Assembly (NCBI GenBank): GCA_020634935.1
Contig: JACKAT010000048.1
Coordinates: 1-43,696, forward strand
Reading direction: 5' to 3'
DNA from: Anaerolineales bacterium
GTDB lineage: Bacteria; Chloroflexota; Anaerolineae; 4572-78; J111
DNA: 43,696 nucleotides
Shown: positions 38,917-43,696 of the stretch, one piece after another
Position numbering within the stretch: position 1 is the stretch's first letter
How the letters are laid out: each line of letters opens with the position of its first letter
Position numbers and translations under genes: made by a program
Notes under the pieces: generated by a model
Database searches by the model: none
Told to the model about the DNA's origin: nothing
The model's input: only the letters and a program-made list of their open reading frames with translations

Positions 38917-40746
38917 ATGACGAACCTGACCGAACCTGCCATCAACTTATTGGCCGCCGAACTCAGCCGTATCCCCCTCTTAGCCGATGAGGGCCGCCGG
39001 CTGGATGTGGTCGAGCGGCTGCCGGCCTATTTTCGGGAGCAACTGGGAGCTTATACCTCCGGCGCTAACAGCCAGTTGGCCCAGTGGGTCCGGGTAGCGG
39101 CTGAGTATCCCGCCGACGGGCCGGGGCTGCTGTTCCGGGCCATTGCCGCCATCGAGCGGGCCGAAGCGGCCGACCCCGACCGCTGGCAGTCGTCTCAGCC
39201 CCTGACGGCGGCAGAGACATTGTGGGCCGACTTGGCGGCCCGCGCCGGCCGGGGCGAACCTGCGTCGCCGCGCCTGGGCATCCGGGCTGAAGGGCAGGGA
39301 CGGATCACGATTTCCGGCAACGTGGCTGTGGGCGACATCCATCAGGTTAATATCCACCCGCAACAGATTTACGAACGCTACCAGGCCATCGACCCGGCCG
39401 AGGCCCAGGCCACGCTGGCCCGCATGCCGCTGGACGAACGGCCCGATTACAGTGAGCTGCCGCCGTGGTCGCTGCTGCCGTATGGCCGTAACCCCAATTT
39501 TGTTGGCCGGGAGGCCACGCTGCGGGCGCTGGCCCAGGCGCTGAAAGAGGGCGAGGCCCAGACGCCGCCGTTGGCCATTGTGGCCGGTATGGGCGGGCTG
39601 GGCAAGACCCAGGCTGCGGTTGAGTTTGCCCATCGCTACGGGCCGTTTTTTGCGGGCGGCGTCTTTTGGCTAAACTGCGCCGACGCCGCCAATATTGAAG
39701 CGGAGCTGGTGCGCTGCGGCGGGCCGGAGGGGCTGGCCTTGCCGGCGTTTGAGGCGCTGGCCTTTAGCGACAAGGTGGGGCGGGTGCGCCGCGAGTGGGA
39801 GAGCGGCCTGCCGCGCCTGCTCATCTTCGACAACTGTGAAGACCCGGCCCTGCTGGAACAATGGCGGCCCAAGCGGGGCGGTAGCCGGGTGCTGGTCACC
39901 AGCCGCCGGGGCGATTGGACCGCGCTGACCACGACGCCGTTGACCCTGCTGCCGCTGGCTCTGCTGACCGTAAACGAGAGCCGGGCCCTGTTGGGCCGGT
40001 TGGCCGCGCACCTGACCGAGACCGAACAGGACCAAATTGCCCACACGCTCGATTACCACCCCCTGGCCCTGCACGTGGCCGGCAGCTACCTGGCCGCCAA
40101 CCGGGACGATTATCCGGCAGCCGACTTTTTAGCCGCCGTCGAGCAAGAAGCGTTGCAAGAAGAAGCGCTGGCGCAAAGCCGCGAGGCGCTGCACCTGCCC
40201 GGCAACCACACCCCCCATCTCTACGCCACCTTTGCCTTGAGCTATCTCCAACTGGACAGCCGCCGCCCGGCCGATCACCTGGCCCAGTTAGCCCTACTCC
40301 ACGCCGCCTTGCTGGCGCCGGGCGCGCCCCTGCCGGACTGGCTGCTGGGGCAGACCCTCTTGGCGCGGGCAGAGGCCGGCTTACCCGCCCGCGAGGAGGT
40401 TCAGCGTCGGATAGAAGACCATTCTTTCGAAGCCAACGACGAATCGACCCCCTCCCAGCCTCCCCCCTTCGACAAGCTCAGGACGCAGCCTGCTAGGGGG
40501 AGGAGCCAACACCTCCCCCCCAGCGGGGGGGACAGAGGGGGGGAGAATAGGGTCGAAACCAAGCTGTCCGCCTCTGAACTCGAGGATGAGCGGGCCGAAA
40601 GGAAGGCCCGGCGTCAAATAAAGCAGGCCATCACTCGCCTGGGGCAGTTGGGCTTGATTGAGCAAACAGGGGAGGTGCTGCGGCTCCATCGCCTGATCGG
40701 GGCGTTTAGCCTGGAACGGGCCGGCCGGCTGCGGCGAGCCGGCTAG
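38917..40746 (+). CDS. STAND (NB-ARC) NTPase, ends at an in-frame amber codon
   Basis: This 609-residue product is a signal-transduction NTPase. Residues 1-110 are a helical domain that may be an effector-associated or sensor module, followed by a SGNVAVGDIHQVNI strand segment. The NB-ARC domain begins near NFVGREATLRALAQAL, with Walker A GMGGLGKT at about 224-231, Walker B RLLIFDNCED near 300, GSRVLVTSRR and the HPLALHVAGSYLA (GLPL-like) motif. Residues about 509-548 are encoded by an inserted palindromic repeat. The TAG stop interrupts a frame that continues as TPR-like sequence, so the product lacks its sensor end unless readthrough occurs. The start follows GGGG; the ATG at 38803 lies in the promoter. 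Confidence 0.82.
   Translation: MTNLTEPAINLLAAELSRIPLLADEGRRLDVVERLPAYFREQLGAYTSGANSQLAQWVRVAAEYPADGPGLLFRAIAAIERAEAADPDRWQSSQPLTAAETLWADLAARAGRGEPASPRLGIRAEGQGRITISGNVAVGDIHQVNIHPQQIYERYQAIDPAEAQATLARMPLDERPDYSELPPWSLLPYGRNPNFVGREATLRALAQALKEGEAQTPPLAIVAGMGGLGKTQAAVEFAHRYGPFFAGGVFWLNCADAANIEAELVRCGGPEGLALPAFEALAFSDKVGRVRREWESGLPRLLIFDNCEDPALLEQWRPKRGGSRVLVTSRRGDWTALTTTPLTLLPLALLTVNESRALLGRLAAHLTETEQDQIAHTLDYHPLALHVAGSYLAANRDDYPAADFLAAVEQEALQEEALAQSREALHLPGNHTPHLYATFALSYLQLDSRRPADHLAQLALLHAALLAPGAPLPDWLLGQTLLARAEAGLPAREEVQRRIEDHSFEANDESTPSQPPPFDKLRTQPARGRSQHLPPSGGDRGGENRVETKLSASELEDERAERKARRQIKQAITRLGQLGLIEQTGEVLRLHRLIGAFSLERAGRLRRAG
40441..40560. repeat. G/C-tract palindromic repeat inserted in the STAND gene
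   Basis: The insert includes CCTCCCAGCCTCCCCCC, then CTTCGACAAGCTCAGGA, a GGGGGAGGAG arm, and a second CCTCCCCCC/GGGGGGG hairpin. These words belong to intergenic repeat types, yet here they keep the frame and encode a Pro/Arg/Gly-rich linker (STPSQPPPFDKLRTQPARGR). Confidence 0.75.
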
Positions 40747-41193
40747 CCGGACCCGATTGGTCCGGCCCAACAGGCGGTAGAGCAGGCCGTTTTACAGGTA
40801 GCCAGCACGCAAAACCACGTCAGTAACTGGCGGCAACTACGGCAGTGGCAGACCCACCTGCTGGCTGTTGCTACCCGCGCCCAGGTCCGCGAGGATGAAA
40901 CCGCCGCCGCTTTATGCAACACGACCGGGTATTTTCTAGACAATAGTAATGCCGACTATGAAGCGGCGCGGCCGTACTACGAACGGGCGTTGGCCGTTTT
41001 TATGGAGCGGTTGGGGGTGCAACACCCTAATACCGTTACGGTCTTTGGCAACTATCTCGGTTTGCTGGTCGCTATGGACGCTGTGGATGAAGCGCGCGCC
41101 TTTATAGCGCAGTTGGGTCGCGATCATCCGCTGGTTCGGGCTGTTTTGGGCGAGCCGGATGACGAAGGGGCGGCTGATGATGAGACAGAATGA
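40747..41193 (+). pseudogene. In-frame TPR tail of the STAND gene, after the amber codon
   Basis: This stretch continues the same frame for 148 codons after the TAG, without another stop. It encodes AQQAVEQAVLQVASTQNHVS, then NWRQLRQWQTHLLAVATRAQ, then one good TPR (DYEAARPYYERALAVFMERL) and a degenerate second (NTVTVFGNYLGLLVAMDAVD). STAND proteins of this type normally carry many TPRs, so the array has collapsed. No ribosome site or convincing start exists; a TTG at 40990 gives the only shorter ORF. Most likely it is the severed C-terminus of a nonsense-mutated gene. Confidence 0.75.
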
Positions 41194-41246
41194 ACAAGAT
41201 TTTCAGGATTTATGGAAAACAATATAACCGAGAATGAAAACTTTCT

Positions 41247-41339
41247 GGAGCGACAAAGCTTGCTTTGTCATCCACGGTGGGGTCAAAGTAAACTTTGACG
41301 CTCCGGGTGGGGTGGGGTCAAAGTTTACTTTGACGCTCC
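41247..41339. repeat. Three palindromes of the GGAGCG(T/A)CAAAG family
   Basis: GGAGCGACAAAGCTTGCTTT (41247 on), then GTCAAAGTAAACTTTGACGC and GTCAAAGTTTACTTTGACGC, each closing in TCC. They lie just before the lipase-leader module. Confidence 0.8.
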
Positions 41340-41348
41340 GGGTTTGTA

Positions 41349-41455
41349 TTTTCAGGGGAGTGCGACAGAACCTACGGTATAGCAACGACAATGAAAATTC
41401 CGTAGGACAAACTTAAGTTTGTCCTACAAGCTTATTTTCAGGGGAGGCGGGATCA
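41349..41455 (+). promoter_or_regulatory. Lipase leader module with palindrome and RBS
   Basis: The module contains ATGAAAATTCC, then a perfect 26-bp palindrome (arms GTAGGACAAACTT, 41402-41427), then TATTTTCAGGGGAGG, whose GGGGAGG is the ribosome site of the lipase gene. A very similar module precedes the 43057 gene. An extra TTTTCAGGGGAG (41350-41361) without a gene after it looks like a leftover of an older copy. No promoter consensus is evident. Confidence 0.6.
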
Positions 41456-42889
41456 ATGACTAAAATTCGGGATATGATCGTTGTTTTGCCCGGTATTACC
41501 GGGAGTGTATTGGAGAAAGAGGGAAAAGCGGTTTGGGCGGCCTCGGTGCCGGCGCTCTGGCGAGGGCTAACCACCGGTCTGGGTTCGCTGGGCGACCTGG
41601 CCCTGGCCGGGGTCGATGACCCGGACCCGCAGGCGGAGGTGTTAGACGACGGCATCCGGGCCACCCGCCTGATCGATGATGTCCACATCGTGCCTGGCCT
41701 GCACAAAATCGACGGCTATACGGGCCTGCGCCACCTTTTGACCCGGCAGTTTCAGGTGGTCGAAGGTCATCTCGACCGCGATTACGCGGCCAACTATTTT
41801 GAATTCCCCTACGATTGGCGGCGCGATAACCGGGTCTCGGCCCGGCGGCTACAACAGCTAATCGGGACCCGGCTGCCTCGCTGGCGCGACTTTAGCGGCA
41901 ACCCAGCGGCCAAAACTATTCTCATCGCCCACAGCATGGGCGGGTTGATCAGCCGCTACTACCTGGAGGTGCTGGGCGGCTGGCGCGACTGCAAGCTGCT
42001 GGTTACGTTCGGCACGCCCTATCGCGGCTCGCTCAATATGGTCCGCAATCTGGTTGAAGGCATCAAGGTGGGCGGCTTCAAGCTCGATGCGTTGACGGCG
42101 GTGATGCAATCGCTGCCGTCGGCCTACCAGCTTTTGCCGCGCTACCCCGCCATCTATGCCAACAACCAATGGCTGCGCGTGACCGAAACCGACGTCATTC
42201 CCAACCTCACCCCGGAGATGGCTCAGAAAGGGTTGTCGTTCATGTACGAAATCGACGCGGCCCGGGAGCGCAATGAACAGGAGGCGGACTATCGTCAGCA
42301 CAAGTACAAAATTGTGCCGGTGGTCGGCACCGACCAGCCCACTTTACAGTCGGCGCGGTATGAAGCGGGGCAGGTGAGGCTGAGCTACGGCGCGCCGCCG
42401 GTGGTGGGCGACGCCCTCTCGACCGGCGACGGCACTGTGCCGCGCGCCTCGGCCGTGCCGCTGGAACTGTCGGACGAGTATCGGGAGAGCTTCCACCCGG
42501 AGCAGCACAGCGCCCTACAAAGCAACCGCGATCTGCTGAGCCGGCTGGCCGCCACCCTGGCCACCACCCAGAGCCGGCTCGGTGAAGTCAGAGGCGGCGA
42601 CCCCGTGCCGGAGCCGGACAAAGCGGCGCTGGCGCTGACGGTCGAGGATGTGGTTCCGGCCGGCCGGCCGGTTACGCTGACCGCGGAACTGCGCCATCGC
42701 CAGGCCGGCGGCGACCTGGTGTTAACCGTCACCGGCCCATCGGCCCAGACGGTGCCTATCCCGGCCGATGACGGCCCGCAGCGCATCGACCTGCCCCCGC
42801 TGGCCGCCGGCGCCTACCGCGTCGAACTGGCGGTGGTCGGCGGGCAGGCGACGCCGGTTCACGATGTGTTTGCCGTGGCCGAGGTGTAA
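41456..42889 (+). CDS. LCAT-like lipase/acyltransferase
   Basis: A 477-residue alpha/beta hydrolase of the lecithin:cholesterol acyltransferase-like group. The oxyanion-side VVLPGITGSVLE opens it, the nucleophile Ser160 is in ILIAHSMGGLISRYYLE, and Asp325 (STGDGTVPR) and His351 (FHPEQHSAL) complete the triad. FEFPYDWRRDNR is another family mark. The last ~90 residues (ALTVEDVVPAGRPVTLTAEL) form an Ig/MG-like beta domain. No signal peptide is seen, so it likely stays in the cytoplasm, unlike secreted lipases. That fits an intracellular phospholipid-attacking effector tied to the STAND gene upstream; this role is inferred. Confidence 0.85.
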   Translation: MTKIRDMIVVLPGITGSVLEKEGKAVWAASVPALWRGLTTGLGSLGDLALAGVDDPDPQAEVLDDGIRATRLIDDVHIVPGLHKIDGYTGLRHLLTRQFQVVEGHLDRDYAANYFEFPYDWRRDNRVSARRLQQLIGTRLPRWRDFSGNPAAKTILIAHSMGGLISRYYLEVLGGWRDCKLLVTFGTPYRGSLNMVRNLVEGIKVGGFKLDALTAVMQSLPSAYQLLPRYPAIYANNQWLRVTETDVIPNLTPEMAQKGLSFMYEIDAARERNEQEADYRQHKYKIVPVVGTDQPTLQSARYEAGQVRLSYGAPPVVGDALSTGDGTVPRASAVPLELSDEYRESFHPEQHSALQSNRDLLSRLAATLATTQSRLGEVRGGDPVPEPDKAALALTVEDVVPAGRPVTLTAELRHRQAGGDLVLTVTGPSAQTVPIPADDGPQRIDLPPLAAGAYRVELAVVGGQATPVHDVFAVAEV

Positions 42890-42912
42890 GGCATTGGGCA
42901 ACGTTGAAAGCA

Positions 42913-42939
42913 GTAGGACAAGTCGCTGACTTGTCCTAC
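42913..42939. repeat. 27-bp palindrome after the lipase gene
   Basis: Arms GTAGGACAAGTC-GC-TGACTTGTCCTAC; a relative of the 26-bp palindromes at 41402-41427 and 43001-43026. It lies 23 bp past the lipase stop. Confidence 0.75.
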
Positions 42940-42943
42940 GAAA

Positions 42944-43056
42944 CCTATTTTTGAGGGAGTCGAATAGTCCTTATAGGACGACAGCGAGCATGAAAATTCC
43001 GTAGGACAAACTTAAGTTTGTCCTACAAACAAACCCATTTTCAGAGGAGTATCACT
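42944..43056 (+). promoter_or_regulatory. Second leader module, before the transglutaminase-like gene
   Basis: It contains TATTTTTGAGGGAG, then ATGAAAATTCC, the perfect 26-bp palindrome (43001-43026, identical to 41402-41427), and ATTTTCAGAGGAG with AGAGGAG as the ribosome site 7 bases before the ATG. It is nearly a duplicate of 41349-41455. Confidence 0.65.
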
Positions 43057-43696
43057 ATGAGTCAATGGCAATGGGCCCGCACTGTGGATCGCGCCGGGGT
43101 GGCGCGCTACGTGGACGCGGATCGGGCGGCGAGGGTCGCCAATTTAACCTTAACCGACAGCGCGTACGATTTGAGCGCGGCCAACGACGGCCGGCGGCGG
43201 CTGGCCCAACAGATCTATCAGGGGCTGCTGGCTCGGGCCGAGCAGGGCCAGCCTATGGCCTATGATCGGCCTGAGTACAATTACGAGCAGGATATCCAGA
43301 CCATCCGCCCGCCGGAAGACGTGCTGGTCTCGCCCCGGCAAGGAACTTGCCTTGATCTATCGCTGCTGTACGCCGGGTTGTGTTTGCATTACGGCCTGCT
43401 GCCGCTGGTGGTGCTGCTCGATGGCCATGCGTATGTGGCGGTCAGTCTGACTCACAGCCGCAGCCACGATCAGGCCTCGGGCTGGGACTCATTTGGCCGC
43501 CAGGAGTTAGCGGCCATCGAGCAAGGCGAAGGGCTGCTGACCGACGCCGCGGTCGTGGCGCAGTTGATCGCGCAGGGCGCCTACCTGCCGGTCGAGTGTA
43601 CCGGCTTTGCCTACACCCACAAGCTGCCGGACAACCTGCCAGAAGGGCAGGGTCGCTTTATGGGCTACTTATCGTTCGAGCAGGCGGTTGTCGCGG
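43057..43696 (+). CDS. Transglutaminase-like protein (partial, cut by window end)
   Basis: The frame stays open for 213 codons to the window edge. A transglutaminase/papain-like core is visible: the nucleophile Cys98 in PRQGTCLDLSLLYAGLCLHY, then LLPLVVLLDGHAYVAVSLTH with the catalytic His124. An acidic partner probably comes later (WDSFGRQEL or further on). The N-terminal 60 residues form a helical start. Such domains in STAND-linked loci may act as proteases or cross-linkers; here the role is inferred from neighbours. The strong AGAGGAG ribosome site fixes the start. The C-terminus is unknown. Confidence 0.8.
   Translation, partial: MSQWQWARTVDRAGVARYVDADRAARVANLTLTDSAYDLSAANDGRRRLAQQIYQGLLARAEQGQPMAYDRPEYNYEQDIQTIRPPEDVLVSPRQGTCLDLSLLYAGLCLHYGLLPLVVLLDGHAYVAVSLTHSRSHDQASGWDSFGRQELAAIEQGEGLLTDAAVVAQLIAQGAYLPVECTGFAYTHKLPDNLPEGQGRFMGYLSFEQAVVA

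Noticed and set aside
40990..41193. Independent 67-codon gene starting at TTG
   Set aside because: It is in frame with the STAND gene, has no ribosome site, and begins in the middle of a TPR helix.
1..43696. tRNA, rRNA or SRP RNA genes
   Set aside because: I looked through the intergenic regions, including those around ffh, and saw no cloverleaf with acceptor/TTCGA arms or rRNA-like segment; a covariance-model scan would be decisive.

Overview
The window reads as a chromosomal contig from an uncultured or filamentous Chloroflexota bacterium, probably close to Anaerolineae or Caldilineae. This is an inference. It rests on the mix of a LuxR-type regulator fused to a membrane-anchored kelch propeller, a topoisomerase I with an extra N-terminal zinc ribbon, NB-ARC STAND proteins, split FeoB, DUF2723 membrane proteins, and many short palindromic intergenic repeats. 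No rRNA or tRNA gene was recognised. Most genes are GC-rich, but about 15.6-19.1 kb is clearly AT-richer and looks acquired.

Layout. 0.2-3 kb: folate genes folK and folP, convergent with a 44-bp overlap, then the LuxR-kelch regulator upstream of folP on the minus strand. 3-6 kb: a conserved translation and secretion block, ffh-rpsP-khpA-rimM, ending in an intrinsic terminator; trmD, often next in this block, is absent. 6-12.6 kb: dprA, a mannose-1-phosphate guanylyltransferase, topA and an M24 Xaa-Pro peptidase. 12.9-15.6 kb: an unrecognised two-span membrane protein and a dGTPase-like HD hydrolase on the minus strand. 16-19.1 kb: an AT-rich accessory segment with three poorly known small proteins, a degenerate 42-bp tandem array, a 123-bp tandem array and a MITE-like element. 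19.1-28 kb: a DUF2723 GT-C-like membrane protein, a methyltransferase, a gene fused to a truncated HNH-endonuclease relic, a large GH51-like glycosidase with three discoidin domains, a GNAT, and a shortened relative of molybdo-flavoenzyme FAD subunits.

28-34.5 kb is a metal-uptake region. A Zn/Mn ABC transporter operon (lipoprotein, ATPase, permease) sits behind a near-consensus promoter with two copies of a Fur/Zur-like operator. The ferrous-iron operon feoA-feoB(G domain)-feoB(membrane)-feoC follows, then a small HMA-like protein. 34.9-37.3 kb: an ECF sigma factor with a cysteine-rich C-terminal extension, translationally coupled to an MFS exporter. 37.8-38.2 kb: a PPC/DUF296 protein.

38.2-43.7 kb is the most interesting part. 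A 22-bp, seven-copy direct-repeat array precedes a STAND (NB-ARC) NTPase gene. That gene carries an in-frame palindromic repeat insertion and is interrupted by a single in-frame amber codon before a shrunken TPR tail. An LCAT-like lipase and a transglutaminase-like protein (cut by the window edge) follow, both preceded by nearly identical palindrome-plus-RBS leader modules. This looks like a modular STAND/lipase/transglutaminase conflict locus in active rearrangement.

Repeats are a theme of the whole window. They include seven loci built from iterated 8-9-mers (six of them palindromic), two related ~210-235-bp nested palindromes, two MITE-like copies, and two families of short perfect palindromes that cluster in the second half.
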